Assembly: GCA_963769255.1 (NCBI GenBank)
Contig: CAVYKV010000002.1
Coordinates: forward strand, 372,001 to 436,000
Direction: 5' to 3'
Source: JAKACA01 sp963769255
Lineage (GTDB): Bacteria; Actinomycetota; Acidimicrobiia; Acidimicrobiales; Bog-793
Length of the DNA: 64,000 nucleotides
The notes beneath the pieces are model-generated. The model had not been told where the DNA came from. It did no database searches and saw nothing but the letters and a program-made list of their open reading frames with translations. Both the position numbers and the translations under genes were made by a program. Numbering within the stretch: position 1 is the first letter of the stretch; each line of letters starts with the position of its first letter. Shown here piece after piece: positions 8,956 through 20,770 of the stretch.

Positions 8956-9695
8956 GCGGGCCGTTCGACGAAACGCCCGACCAGGAGGATGACGACTCCC
9001 TCGTCAACGCCGAGAGCGATGACATCGCCGCCGGCGACGAGGGAGCCGCTCCCGGCGCCAGGGTGGCGGCCGGCACCGGCAACGGCGGTGACGACAGCCC
9101 GCCGGACGCCGGACGGACGGGCGAGACAGGTGGCGAGGGCGAGCTCTTCCAGCTGCACGTCGACGACGACCTCTCCAACCTGGAGCGGCTGCTCGGCGAC
9201 GACTTCGCTCGCATCAGCGCCGAGCGTGACGAGTACCTCGACGCCCTGAAGCGCCTGCAGGCCGACTTCGACAACTTCCGCAAGCGGGCCGAGCGCCAGC
9301 AGGCGGAGCTACGGGTGCGCGCGAGCGAGGCGCTCGTGCTCAAGCTGCTGCCCGTCCTCGACTCGCTCGACCTCGCCATGACGCACCTCGGCCTCGGTGC
9401 CGAGCCGCCGGCCGACGACGCCGCCGCTTCCCTCGTGCAGATCAGCGCCCAGCTGCGCGACATCCTCGCCCGGGAGGGTGTGGAGCGGATCGACTCCGTC
9501 GGGGTGGGTTTCGACCCGACCGTGCACGAGGCGACCGCCATGGACGAGACGATCGGCGAGAACGAGGAAGCGGCCGGCGACCCTGCAACCGAGGCGGTCG
9601 AGCACCGGGGCCCGACGGTCACCGAAGTGTGGCGGTCGGGCTACCGCATGGGCGACCGCGTGATCCGGCCCGCCATGGTGCGGGTCCGAGCCTGA
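8952..9695 (+). CDS. grpE: Nucleotide exchange factor GrpE
   Basis: A 247-residue GrpE that releases ADP from DnaK as a dimer. The first 65 residues are acidic and disordered, as in other actinobacterial GrpE proteins. The long coiled-coil helix (residues about 68-125, with RLQADFDNFRKRAERQQ) and the C-terminal beta domain (GVGFDPTVHEATAM, VTEVWRSGYRMGDRVIRPAMVRV) are clear. The ATG overlaps the repaired dnaK stop in an ATGA arrangement, so translation is coupled. It is followed by dnaJ after 31 bases. Confidence 0.95.
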   Translation: MSGPFDETPDQEDDDSLVNAESDDIAAGDEGAAPGARVAAGTGNGGDDSPPDAGRTGETGGEGELFQLHVDDDLSNLERLLGDDFARISAERDEYLDALKRLQADFDNFRKRAERQQAELRVRASEALVLKLLPVLDSLDLAMTHLGLGAEPPADDAAASLVQISAQLRDILAREGVERIDSVGVGFDPTVHEATAMDETIGENEEAAGDPATEAVEHRGPTVTEVWRSGYRMGDRVIRPAMVRVRA

Positions 9696-9726
9696 AAGGC
9701 GAGCACCGGCGAGGGCCGGGTTGACG

Positions 9727-10857
9727 ATGGCACCACAACGAGAGTGGTTCGAGACCGACTACTACAAAGTCCTCGGCGTCTCCTCGACGGCGACCGAGAA
9801 GGAGATCACGCGCGCGTATCGCAAGCTCGCCAAGCAGTACCACCCTGACGCCAACCCGGGCTCCGAGGACAAGTTCAAGCAGATCGCGTCGGCCTACGAC
9901 GTTCTCGGTGACGCCGAGAAGCGCAAGGAATACGACGAGGTGCGCACGCTCGGACCCATGGCCGGTGGGCTCGGCGGCTTCGGCCGTCCCGGCACGGCCG
10001 GCGGCAGCGGCGGTGGGTTCAACTTCCACATCGACGACATCGGCGACCTCTTCGGCAACATCTTCGGGCAGGGCCGCGCCCGCAACCAGCAGACGGCCAC
10101 CTGGACGAGCGCCCGACGCGGCCAGGACATCGAGGCCGAGCTGCACCTGCCCTTCAACGAGGCCATCCACGGCGCCGTGGCGTCGGTGAACGTCGTGACC
10201 GGCGCCATCTGCCACACCTGCGACGGCTCCGGCTCCCGGCCTGGCACGATGCCCGTCACCTGCACTCGATGCGGGGGCACGGGGACCCTCAACGACAATC
10301 AGGGGCTCTTCTCGCTCGCCTCCCCCTGCCCGGAATGCCGCGGCCGCGGAGTGAAGGTCGTGGATCCCTGCCCGACGTGCGAGGGCACCGGCGTCGAGCG
10401 GCGCCAGCGCCAGGTGAAGGTACGCATCCCCGCCGGCGTCGAAGACGGCCAGCGCATCAGGGTGAAGGGCCGGGGCGAGCCGGGCGAGAACGGTGGCCCG
10501 GCGGGGGACCTCTACGTCGTGGTGCACGTCTCCAAGCACCCCCTCTTCGGGCGCCGCGGGAAGAACCTCACGCTGCGCGTCCCCATCACGTTCGCCGAGG
10601 CCGCCCTCGGTGCCGACATCACCGTTCCCTCCCTCGACGAACCGGTCACGCTCCGCATCCCGCCCGGCACGCCGTCGGGCAAGACCTTCCGCGTGAAGGG
10701 CCGCGGTGTGAAGAGCGGCTCGACGACAGGCGACCTCCTCGTGACCGTCGTGACGGACGTGCCGGACTCGCTCACCGACGAGCAGCGGGCAGCCGTCGAG
10801 GCGTTCGCCAAGGCGACACCCGAGTCGCCACGGGCTGACCTGCTGGCCAAGGCGTGA
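9727..10857 (+). CDS. dnaJ: Chaperone DnaJ (Hsp40, class A)
   Basis: A 376-residue class A J-protein that stimulates the DnaK ATPase and delivers clients. The J domain starts WFETDYYKVLGVSS and contains the HPD motif in KQYHPDANPG. A Gly-rich linker follows (GGLGGFGRPGTAGGSGGG), then four zinc-binding repeats (CHTCDGSGS, CTRCGGTGT, CPECRGRGV, CPTCEGTGV) and the C-terminal substrate domains. ATG 9727 is preferred over TTG 9721. The stop overlaps the hspR GTG by four bases. Confidence 0.95.
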   Translation: MAPQREWFETDYYKVLGVSSTATEKEITRAYRKLAKQYHPDANPGSEDKFKQIASAYDVLGDAEKRKEYDEVRTLGPMAGGLGGFGRPGTAGGSGGGFNFHIDDIGDLFGNIFGQGRARNQQTATWTSARRGQDIEAELHLPFNEAIHGAVASVNVVTGAICHTCDGSGSRPGTMPVTCTRCGGTGTLNDNQGLFSLASPCPECRGRGVKVVDPCPTCEGTGVERRQRQVKVRIPAGVEDGQRIRVKGRGEPGENGGPAGDLYVVVHVSKHPLFGRRGKNLTLRVPITFAEAALGADITVPSLDEPVTLRIPPGTPSGKTFRVKGRGVKSGSTTGDLLVTVVTDVPDSLTDEQRAAVEAFAKATPESPRADLLAKA

Positions 10858-11264
10858 GCGACGTGACACGACCGGCCGATCCAACCGAGTGGGGCCGTCC
10901 GAGCACCCGCGCCGTCTACGTGATCTCGGTGGCAGCCGAGCTCGCCGGGGTTCACCCCCAGACGCTGCGCATCTACGAGCGCAAGGGACTCCTCGACCCG
11001 GCCCGCACGCACGGCGGCATCCGCCGCTACAGCGAGGCGGACATCCAGCAGCTGCGGCGCATCCAGGCGCTCACGGCCATCGGCATCAACCTGGAGGGCG
11101 TGCGGCGCATCCTCGAGCTCGAGGGCGAGCTGGACCGATTGACGAGCGAGCTCGACCGTGTGCGCGCCGAAGCCCAGGCAGAGGTCGTTCGCACGCACCG
11201 CCTCTACCGGCGCGACCTCGTGCCCGTCGACAAGCGCAGCCTCCCCGCCAAATGGCGGGGCTGA
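10854..11264 (+). CDS. hspR: Heat-shock repressor HspR (MerR family)
   Basis: A 136-residue MerR-type DNA-binding protein. The winged helix begins VYVISVAAELAGVHPQTLRIYERKGLLDPARTHGGIRRYSE, nearly the classical HspR signature, followed by a coiled-coil dimer helix (LEGELDRLTSELDRV). In streptomycetes and mycobacteria HspR represses dnaK and clpB with DnaK as co-repressor. Its place between dnaJ and clpB, the four-base overlap with dnaJ and the HAIR-like operator before dnaK all support this. The last residues (KRSLPAKWRG) are basic. Confidence 0.93.
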   Translation: MSDVTRPADPTEWGRPSTRAVYVISVAAELAGVHPQTLRIYERKGLLDPARTHGGIRRYSEADIQQLRRIQALTAIGINLEGVRRILELEGELDRLTSELDRVRAEAQAEVVRTHRLYRRDLVPVDKRSLPAKWRG

Positions 11265-11349
11265 ACAGACCCTCAACCCCGCCGGCCCGGCCAGGACGGC
11301 CGGTCGGACACGACGACTCGACCATGACGACAAGGAGCACCTGACTCCC

Positions 11350-13845
<2,496 letters not shown>

Positions 13846-13878
13846 TGGGGAGAGGGGCCGGCACCAGCGACGCCGGCC

Positions 13879-13907
13879 GCCGAGGGCACCCCGCCGGCAC
13901 CCTCGGC
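13879..13907 (+). terminator. Hairpin after clpB
   Basis: GCCGAGGG (13879-13886) pairs perfectly with CCCTCGGC (13900-13907) around a 13-base loop. It lies 34 bases after the clpB stop and before the TAGATT -10 element of zwf (13934-13939). There is no T-tract, as is common for actinobacterial terminators. Confidence 0.5.
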
Positions 13908-13991
13908 GCAGGCTCCGCCGCGTGCGGCAGCAGTAGATTCGGCCGAGCCGGAGCTGCAGGCACGGCAGGCGACGAGGAGGGAGCCCGCGCT

Positions 13992-15512
13992 GTGACCCCC
14001 AACCCATTGCGCGATGCGAGGGACCGCCGCCTTCCTCGCGTTCCCGACCCGTGCGCCCTCGTCGTCTTCGGGGTGACAGGCGACCTCGCACGCAAGAAGC
14101 TCATCCCTGCGGTCTACGACCTGGGCAATCGGGGATTGCTCCCGCCGGGTTTCGTGCTGCTGGGATTCGCCCGCAGGGACTGGGACCACGGCGACTTCGA
14201 GCAGCTCGCCCGTGCCGCCGCCAAGGACCACTCCCGGACCGAGTTCCGCGACGACGTCTGGCGGCGCATCGCCGACAGCGTCCACTTCGTGCCCGGCTCC
14301 TTCGACGACGACAATGCCTTCGACCAACTCGACGAGACGCTCGTGCACCTCGAGACGACGCATGGGATCTCCGGCAACGCCGCCTTCTACCTCTCCATCC
14401 CGCCTGTCGCCTTCCCCCAGGTCCTCAAGCAGCTCGACCGCACCCGCATGGCGGACAATCGCGAGAGGGGCGGCTGGCGGCGCGTCGTCGTGGAGAAGCC
14501 CTTCGGGCACGACCTCGCCTCCTCGAGGGAGCTCAACCACCTCGTGGACAGCGTCTTCACGCCGGAGGACGTCTTCCGCATCGACCACTACCTCGGCAAG
14601 GAGACGGTGCAGAACCTTCTCGCCCTGCGCTTCGCCAACACGCTCTTCGAACCCGTGTGGAACTCCAACTACGTGGACAGCGTGCAGATCACGATGGCCG
14701 AGGACGTCGGCATCGAGGGCCGGGCCGCCTTCTACGACTCCGCCGGGGCGGCGCGCGACGTCCTGCAGAACCACCTCCTGCAGCTCCTCGCCCTCACGGC
14801 CATGGAGGAGCCGGTCAGCTTCGACTCCGAGTCGCTGCGCATCGAAAAGCGCAAGGTGCTGCGGGCCATCTCGATCCCCGACGACCTCGCCGCTTACACG
14901 GCGCGGGGCCAATACGAGCAGGGCTGGCTGGCGGGCGAGCGGGTGCGCGGCTACCTCGAGGAGGAGGGCATCCCCGCCGGGTCGACGACCGAGACCTACG
15001 CCGCCGTCCGCCTCGGCGTCGAGACGCGCCGCTGGGCGGGCGTCCCCTTCTACCTGAGAACGGGCAAGCGCCTCCCCCGCCGCGTGACGGAGATCGCCGT
15101 CATCTTCAAGCGGGCGCCCCACCTCCCCTTCGCCAAGACCGACACGGAGGAGCTCGGGCACAACCAGCTCGTCGTGCGGGTGCAGCCCGACGAGGGGATC
15201 ACGCTGCGCTTCGGCTCGAAGGTGCCGGGGTCGGCCATGGAGGTGCGGGAGGTCTCGATGGACTTCTTGTACGGGGCGTCCTTCACCGAGTCCAGCCCGG
15301 AGGCCTACGAACGCCTGCTGCTCGACGTCCTCCTCGGCGACCGGACGCTCTTCCCCGACCACAACGAGGTGGAGGCCTCCTGGCAGGTGGTCGACCCCCT
15401 GGAGGACTATTGGGCGACGACCGTCCCGGACCGCTACCGGGCCGGTGAATGGGGCCCTCGCAGCGCCGACGAGGTGTTGGCCCGCGAGGGACGCACCTGG
15501 AGGCGGCCATGA
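13992..15512 (+). CDS. zwf: Glucose-6-phosphate 1-dehydrogenase
   Basis: A 506-residue enzyme oxidising glucose 6-phosphate to 6-phosphogluconolactone, the NADPH-forming entry to the oxidative pentose phosphate pathway. The dinucleotide motif is GVTGDLARKKLIPAVYDL, the active-site signature RIDHYLGKE sits near residue 196, and VVVEKPFGHDLASS and YLRTGKRLPRRVTEIAV are typical. GTG 13992 was chosen because it opens directly before the conserved N-terminus; GAGGAGGGAG lies upstream, and TAGATT at 13934-13939 may be the -10. The stop overlaps the opcA ATG. Confidence 0.95.
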   Translation: MTPNPLRDARDRRLPRVPDPCALVVFGVTGDLARKKLIPAVYDLGNRGLLPPGFVLLGFARRDWDHGDFEQLARAAAKDHSRTEFRDDVWRRIADSVHFVPGSFDDDNAFDQLDETLVHLETTHGISGNAAFYLSIPPVAFPQVLKQLDRTRMADNRERGGWRRVVVEKPFGHDLASSRELNHLVDSVFTPEDVFRIDHYLGKETVQNLLALRFANTLFEPVWNSNYVDSVQITMAEDVGIEGRAAFYDSAGAARDVLQNHLLQLLALTAMEEPVSFDSESLRIEKRKVLRAISIPDDLAAYTARGQYEQGWLAGERVRGYLEEEGIPAGSTTETYAAVRLGVETRRWAGVPFYLRTGKRLPRRVTEIAVIFKRAPHLPFAKTDTEELGHNQLVVRVQPDEGITLRFGSKVPGSAMEVREVSMDFLYGASFTESSPEAYERLLLDVLLGDRTLFPDHNEVEASWQVVDPLEDYWATTVPDRYRAGEWGPRSADEVLAREGRTWRRP

Positions 15513-16489
15513 CGACGACCCTGTGGGACACGAACGGCGGCGACATCTCGAAGGCCCTCAGCGCCGAGCGCCGCGCCGGCGGAGGCGTCGCCTCCGGCCT
15601 GGCGCTCACCTTCGTCGCCATCGCGGACGAGAAGAACGTCGGTGAGGCCGAGCGGGCCGCCACCGTGGCCGCCCAGGCCCATCCGTGCCGGCTCCTCGTG
15701 GTGATCCGCCGGCAGCTCGAGACGACGGACCGGCTCGATGCCGAGGTCCAGGTGGGCGGGCGACTCGGTCCGATCGAGGCCGTCGTCATGCGGATGTACG
15801 GCCGGCTCACCCTGCACGCCGAGTCGGTCGTGCTCCCCCTCCTCGCCTCCGATGCCCCCGTCGTCACGTGGTGGCACGGAGCGCCACCCGAGCAGATCGC
15901 CACCGATCCCCTCGGCGTGCTGGCGGAGCGGCGCATCACCGACTGCGCGTTGGCCGCCGACCCGCTCGCCGCCCTGCAGGGACGGGCGAAGGACTTCGCC
16001 CCGGGCGACACCGACCTCGCCTGGACGCGGGCGACACCCTGGCGGTCGCTCCTCGCCTCCGCCTTCGACGCCGCCTCCGCCACGCCGCTCCGGGCACACG
16101 TTGCAGCGGAGGAGGGCAACGCGACGGCGGCGCTGATGGCGGGATGGCTGGCAAGCCGCCTCGGGGTGCAGGTCGACCTCACCGCCTCCAAAGGCCCGGG
16201 CATCACCGAGGTGGGCATACAGCTCGACGACGAGGGCGACGAGCAGGCGCTGTGCATCAGCAGGCCGGACGGGCGGCTGGCGACCTTCTCGAGAACGGGG
16301 CAGCCGGACCGGGAGCTCCCCCTCCTGCGGCGGGAGCTCGGCGACCTGCTCGCCGAGGAGCTCCGCCGGCTCGAGGTGGACGAGGTCTACGGGGAGGCGC
16401 TCTCCCAGTGGACGGGGGAGGGCGACCTCGACGCCCGCCCGCCCCGTCGCACCTTCGTGTGGCGGGACCCGGCCTTCGCCACCGGCTGA
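15509..16489 (+). CDS. opcA: Glucose-6-phosphate dehydrogenase assembly protein OpcA
   Basis: A 326-residue OpcA protein, needed in cyanobacteria and actinobacteria for full Zwf activity. Family segments are LWDTNGGDISKAL at the start, LTFVAIADE, RMYGRLTLHAESVVLPLLASDAPVVTWWHG and DPLGVLAERRITDCA. The ATG overlaps the zwf stop (ATGA), so the two are coupled. No catalytic motif is expected. The gene is followed by a convergent MarR fragment. The earlier in-frame start at 15449 lies inside zwf and adds no homology. Confidence 0.93.
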   Translation: MTTTLWDTNGGDISKALSAERRAGGGVASGLALTFVAIADEKNVGEAERAATVAAQAHPCRLLVVIRRQLETTDRLDAEVQVGGRLGPIEAVVMRMYGRLTLHAESVVLPLLASDAPVVTWWHGAPPEQIATDPLGVLAERRITDCALAADPLAALQGRAKDFAPGDTDLAWTRATPWRSLLASAFDAASATPLRAHVAAEEGNATAALMAGWLASRLGVQVDLTASKGPGITEVGIQLDDEGDEQALCISRPDGRLATFSRTGQPDRELPLLRRELGDLLAEELRRLEVDEVYGEALSQWTGEGDLDARPPRRTFVWRDPAFATG

Positions 16490-16497
16490 ACGGGCCC

Positions 16498-16782
16498 TCA
16501 CGGAGCCATGGGGCAGCGACCCTTGCGGTCGTTGATCATCGGGTTGGAGTCAAGCGAGAGCACGAGACGGCGGAGCAGGCCGGCGAGCTGATCCCGCTCC
16601 GGCTCGCTGAGACCGTTCACGAGGCGGCCCTCCGAGGCGGCGCAGGCGGCCATGGCGCGGTCGGCCACCTCACGTCCTGCCGGTGTCAGGACGATGCGCA
16701 CCCGGCGCCGGTCGCCCGCATCCCGGCGTCTCGTTACGAGGCGGCGCCGCTCCAGGCGGTCGACGAGGTGCGTGACGCCACT
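16498..16782 (-). pseudogene. MarR-family regulator remnant, 5' end missing
   Basis: On the minus strand, 16782-16498 reads PSGVTHLVDRLERRRLVTRR, then DAGDRRRVRIVLTPAGREVADRA and a C-terminal helix ending in LSLDSNPMINDRK. This is the recognition helix, wing and dimer helix of a MarR repressor. The N-terminal 50-60 residues that should precede PSGV are absent in all minus-strand frames, and only about 170 bases remain before the purA start on the opposite strand. No proper start codon sits before the homology; the first usable one is a GTG at 16701 inside the wing. I read it as a 5'-truncated remnant. A very short product from 16701 cannot be excluded. Confidence 0.6.
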
Positions 16783-16950
16783 CGGTCGAGGGGCCGGCGC
16801 GCCTGAGCGCCGCCCTTCCCACGGCGGCGGGCGAGCCTGCCGCCGACGACGCCGACCGGTGAGGCCATCGGTCCCGAACGGCAGCCCGCACGGGCGCTCG
16901 GGCGGGACCGATTAGATTTGCGCCCCGGCAACCGAACCGGAGGCAACATC

Positions 16951-18231
16951 GTGCCTGCCACCGTCGTGGTCGGAACCCAGTGGGGCGACGAGGGGAAGGG
17001 GAAGCTCACCGACCTCCTCGCCAAGGACATGCGCCTCGTCGTGCGTTACCAGGGGGGCCACAACGCCGGCCACACCATCGTGGTGGAGGGCGAGTCCTTC
17101 GCACTGCAGCTCGTCCCGAGCGGTGTGCTCTACAGCCACACGGTCCCCGTCATCGGCAACGGCGTCGTCGTCGACCCGGCGGTTCTGCTCGCCGAGTGCG
17201 ACATGCTGACGGCACGGGGCATCGACACGAGCCGGCTCGTCGTCTCGGGCAACGCCCACCTCATCATGCCGTACCACTACGAGCTGGACCGCATGACCGA
17301 GCGGTACCTCGGGCAGAACAAGCTGGGCACGACGAAGCGGGGCATCGGTCCGGCCTATGCCGACAAGGCGGCACGCATCGGGCTTCGCGTGCAGGACCTC
17401 CTCGACCCGAAGATCTTCCGGCAGAAGCTCGACGTCGTGTTGCGCGAGAAGAACGCCGTCCTCTCGAGGGTCTACAACCGGCTCCCCCTCGATGGCGACG
17501 AGATCGCCGCCAAGTACCTCGACGAGCTCGCCCCCCGCCTAGCCCCCATGATCGCCGACACGGTCGCCCTCGTGCACGAGGCGCTCGACGCCGGGGAGGA
17601 GATCATGCTGGAGGGCGCCCAAGCGACGTTCCTCGACGTCGACCACGGCACCTATCCCTTCGTCACGTCCTCCAATCCCACGGCGGGCGGGGCGTGCGTC
17701 GGCACCGGCATCGGGCCGAGGGACATCACTCGCGTCGTGGGCATCGTGAAGGCCTACGTCACGAGAGTGGGATCGGGGCCGTTCCCGACCGAGCTCGACG
17801 GCGCCATCGCCGACGAGCTCGTCGAACGGGGGCACGAGTACGGCACGAACACAGGACGCCGTCGCCGGCCCGGGTGGCTGGATCTCGTCATGCTGCGGCA
17901 GGCCGTCCGGCTCAACTCCTTGTCGGAGCTGGCCGTGACGAAGCTCGACGTGCTCTCCGCCTTCGACACGCTGAAGGTGTGCGTCGCCTACGAGGCCGGC
18001 GGCAAACGCTACGAGCACGTCCCGTACCACCAGTCCGTGCTGCACAACGCCCGTCCGGTCTTCACGGAGCTGCCCGGCTGGGGCAGCGATCTCGCCGGTG
18101 CGACGGCCGTGGAGGACCTGCCGCCCGAGGCCCGCGCCTACCTCGAGCTGATCGCCACCGAGGCGGGCGTGCCGGTGACCTACGCCGGCGTCGGCCCGGG
18201 ACGTGAGCAGTACGTCTCGTTCGCAGCCTGA
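16951..18231 (+). CDS. purA: Adenylosuccinate synthetase
   Basis: A 426-residue enzyme joining IMP and aspartate with GTP hydrolysis, the first step from IMP to AMP. The start PATVVVGTQWGDEGKGK is the P-loop region with the catalytic aspartate; GGHNAGHT, GTTKRGIGPAYADKAAR and LEGAQATFLDVDHGTYPFVT follow. GTG 16951 has GGAGG seven bases upstream (16939-16943), which decides it over an in-frame start at 16918. A TAGATT at 16913-16918 is a likely -10. It begins a run of purine genes. Confidence 0.95.
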   Translation: MPATVVVGTQWGDEGKGKLTDLLAKDMRLVVRYQGGHNAGHTIVVEGESFALQLVPSGVLYSHTVPVIGNGVVVDPAVLLAECDMLTARGIDTSRLVVSGNAHLIMPYHYELDRMTERYLGQNKLGTTKRGIGPAYADKAARIGLRVQDLLDPKIFRQKLDVVLREKNAVLSRVYNRLPLDGDEIAAKYLDELAPRLAPMIADTVALVHEALDAGEEIMLEGAQATFLDVDHGTYPFVTSSNPTAGGACVGTGIGPRDITRVVGIVKAYVTRVGSGPFPTELDGAIADELVERGHEYGTNTGRRRRPGWLDLVMLRQAVRLNSLSELAVTKLDVLSAFDTLKVCVAYEAGGKRYEHVPYHQSVLHNARPVFTELPGWGSDLAGATAVEDLPPEARAYLELIATEAGVPVTYAGVGPGREQYVSFAA

Positions 18232-18300
18232 CGACCGCCACCGCGGTGTTCCGGCAGACGGTCCAACTCCGCCACGCCGGTCCCCGACTAGGTTGAGAAC

Positions 18301-19635
18301 ATGATCCCCCGCTACTCCCCTCCGGAGATGGCGGCGCTGTTCAGCGACGAGGCCAAGCTCTCGCTCTGGCTCGAGATCGAGCTCCTGGCCGTCGAGGCCT
18401 GGGCGGATCTGGGCGTCGTGCCGAAGGAGGCGGCGGCTGCCTGCCGGGCGCGGGCTCCCAAGGTGGACGGCGCCTTCGTGGCGCGCGTGCTCGAGCGGGA
18501 GCGGGTCACCGACCACGACGTCGCCGCCTTCGTCGACGTCGTGCAGGAGTCGATCGGCCAACCGGAGGGCTCGTTCGTCCACCTCGGCCTGACATCGTCC
18601 GACGTGGTCGACACGGCGCTCTGCGCAACGCTCGTCAAGGCGGCCGACCTGCTCTCTGGCGCTCTCGACGGCCTCGTGGGGGCGCTGCGGCGACGAGCGG
18701 TCGAGCATGCCCACACCCCGACGGTCGGTCGTACGCACGGCATGCACGCAGAGCCGACGACCTTCGGGAGGAAGCTGGCCCTCTTCGCCCTCCAGGTCGA
18801 TCGTGACCGCCTGCGCATGCGACGGGCACGAGAGGCCGTCGCCGTCGGCAAGCTCTCGGGCGCCGTGGGCACGTACTGGAACGTCGACCCGGCGGTGGAG
18901 GCGGCCGTGTGCGGCGCCCTCGGCCTCACACCGGTGCCGGCGACGCAGGTGATCGCCCGCGACCGCCATGCCGAGTACCTGTACGCCTGCGCCGCCGCCG
19001 GCACGACGATCGAGGCGCTCGCCACCGAGATCCGCCACCTGCAGCGCACGGAGGTGGGCGAAGCGGAGGAACCCTTCGCCGCCGGGCAGAAGGGCTCCTC
19101 CGCCATGCCGCACAAGCGCAACCCCATCACGGCCGAACGCCTCGTCGGGCTTTCCCGCGTGCTGCGCGGCTACCTCGTGGCCGGGCTCGAGGACGTCGCT
19201 CTCTGGCACGAGCGCGACATCTCCCACAGCTCGGTGGAGCGGATCGTCCTCCCGGACGCCAGCCTGGCGGCGTACTACGCCGTGGGCCGCATGACCCGCC
19301 TCGTCGACGGCCTTGTCGTGCATGCCGACCGCATGTCCGAGAACCTCCTCGACGGCTCCCAGGGCCTCGTCTACTCCCAGCCGGTGCTGCTGGCGCTCGT
19401 GCAGGCCGGCATCGACCGGGACACGGCCTATCGCATCGTGCAAGCGGCTGCCCGCCACGCCGTCGAGGAGCGGCGGGGCTTGCGCGAGGTGCTGGAGAAG
19501 GACCCTGAGGTGGCGTCCATCCTCGGAGCCTCCATGGAGGCGGCCCTGTCGCAGGCCTTCGACCTCTCGCGCGCGCTGGCGCACGCCGGCGCCGTCTTCG
19601 AGGCGCTCGACGCCGTGCCGGAGACTCGCCCGTGA
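18301..19635 (+). CDS. purB: Adenylosuccinate lyase
   Basis: A 444-residue fumarase/aspartase-superfamily enzyme acting twice in purine synthesis, on SAICAR and on adenylosuccinate. The signature GSSAMPHKRNPI with the catalytic serine loop is present, as are the TSSDVVDT and GRTHGMHAEPTTFG regions holding the active-site histidine. ATG 18301 is six bases after a TAGGTT -10 element (18289-18294), so the message is probably leaderless. The stop overlaps the purC GTG by four bases, starting a tightly coupled purB-purC-purS-purQ operon. Confidence 0.95.
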   Translation: MIPRYSPPEMAALFSDEAKLSLWLEIELLAVEAWADLGVVPKEAAAACRARAPKVDGAFVARVLERERVTDHDVAAFVDVVQESIGQPEGSFVHLGLTSSDVVDTALCATLVKAADLLSGALDGLVGALRRRAVEHAHTPTVGRTHGMHAEPTTFGRKLALFALQVDRDRLRMRRAREAVAVGKLSGAVGTYWNVDPAVEAAVCGALGLTPVPATQVIARDRHAEYLYACAAAGTTIEALATEIRHLQRTEVGEAEEPFAAGQKGSSAMPHKRNPITAERLVGLSRVLRGYLVAGLEDVALWHERDISHSSVERIVLPDASLAAYYAVGRMTRLVDGLVVHADRMSENLLDGSQGLVYSQPVLLALVQAGIDRDTAYRIVQAAARHAVEERRGLREVLEKDPEVASILGASMEAALSQAFDLSRALAHAGAVFEALDAVPETRP

Positions 19636-20510
19636 GCCTTCCCCACCTCTACAGGGGCAAGGTGCGTGACGTCTACGACGCCGGCGACGGCTTGCTCCTC
19701 ATGGTCGCCTCCGACCGCATCTCGGCCTTCGACGTCGTCTTCGACGAGCCCGTGCCGGACAAGGGCCGCGTTCTCACGGCCATGACGCAGTTCTGGTCGG
19801 AGGAGCTCGCCGACGTGGCGCCCTCCCATCTCGTCGCTACGGATCCGGCGGCCTTCCCGCCGGAAACGGCCGGCATGGAGGGCATCGCCGGCCGGGCGAT
19901 GCTCGTCCACAAGGCCGAGATGCTCCCGATCGAGTGCATCGTGCGGGGCTATCTCGCCGGCTCGGCCTGGAAGGAGTACGCAACCACGGGGACCATGCAC
20001 GGCACGGCCCTGCCGGGCGGGCTCCTCGAGTCGGACCGTCTCAGCGAGCCGGTCTTCACTCCGTCGACGAAGGCCGCCGTCGGGCACGACGAGAACATCA
20101 GCTTCGACGCCGCCGCCGGTCTCGTCGGCACCGAAGCGGCGGAGCGGGCCCGCGAGATCAGCCTCGCCGCCTACTCGCGGGGCGCTGCCCGCGCCCTCGA
20201 GCACGGCATCGTCGTCGCCGACACGAAGTTCGAGCTCGGCTATGTGAACGGCGAGCTCGCCATCTGCGACGAGGTGCTGACGCCGGACTCGAGCCGGTTC
20301 TGGCCGGCCGAGGCCTGGCGACCGGGCAGCGCACCGCCGTCGTTCGACAAGCAGCCGGTGCGCGACTGGGCGGAGAGCACGGGCTGGGACAAGGCATCCC
20401 AGCCGCCCCCGATGCCGGCGGAGGTCGTCGCGGCCACGAGGGAGCGGTACGTCTCGGCCTACGAGCGGATCAGCGGGCGGTCCTTCGCCCGGTGGTGGGG
20501 CGCCGAGTGA
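19632..20510 (+). CDS. purC: Phosphoribosylaminoimidazole-succinocarboxamide synthase
   Basis: A 292-residue SAICAR synthetase that attaches aspartate to CAIR with ATP. LYRGKVRDVYDAGDGLLLMVASDRISAFD is the nucleotide-binding N-terminus; IECIVRGYLAGSAWKEY, GHDENISF and VVADTKFELGYVNG are family signatures. Slightly longer than E. coli PurC, as usual for actinobacteria. The GTG start overlaps the purB stop and the stop overlaps the purS start. Confidence 0.95.
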   Translation: MSLPHLYRGKVRDVYDAGDGLLLMVASDRISAFDVVFDEPVPDKGRVLTAMTQFWSEELADVAPSHLVATDPAAFPPETAGMEGIAGRAMLVHKAEMLPIECIVRGYLAGSAWKEYATTGTMHGTALPGGLLESDRLSEPVFTPSTKAAVGHDENISFDAAAGLVGTEAAERAREISLAAYSRGAARALEHGIVVADTKFELGYVNGELAICDEVLTPDSSRFWPAEAWRPGSAPPSFDKQPVRDWAESTGWDKASQPPPMPAEVVAATRERYVSAYERISGRSFARWWGAE

Positions 20511-20770
20511 GGTTCGCCGCCACGGTGGAGGTCTCCGCCCTGGAGGGGCTGGCCGATCCGGAGGCAGCCACGATCGAGCGTGCCCTCCCCCTCCTCGGCT
20601 TCGACGCCGTCGGTGAGCTGAGCGTCGGCCGCATCTTCCGGTTCGTCGTCGAGGCCGCCGATGCTTCCGCGGCCGAGGCGACGGCCGAGCAGCTGGCCCA
20701 CCGCCTCCTCGCCAACCCGGTCATCCAGCGCGCCCGCGTGTCGGTCACACCGGCGCACGCCCCGGCGTGA
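20507..20770 (+). CDS. purS: FGAM synthase subunit PurS
   Basis: An 87-residue small subunit of the three-part formylglycinamidine ribonucleotide synthetase (PurS/PurQ/PurL). It reads MRFAATVEVSALEGLADPEA, then ATIERALPLLGFDAVGELSVGRIF, with LLANPVIQRARV at the end, the normal alpha/beta fold pattern of PurS. It starts with GTG in a four-base overlap with purC and ends in a four-base overlap with purQ. PurS dimers bridge PurQ and PurL for ammonia transfer. Confidence 0.93.
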   Translation: MRFAATVEVSALEGLADPEAATIERALPLLGFDAVGELSVGRIFRFVVEAADASAAEATAEQLAHRLLANPVIQRARVSVTPAHAPA

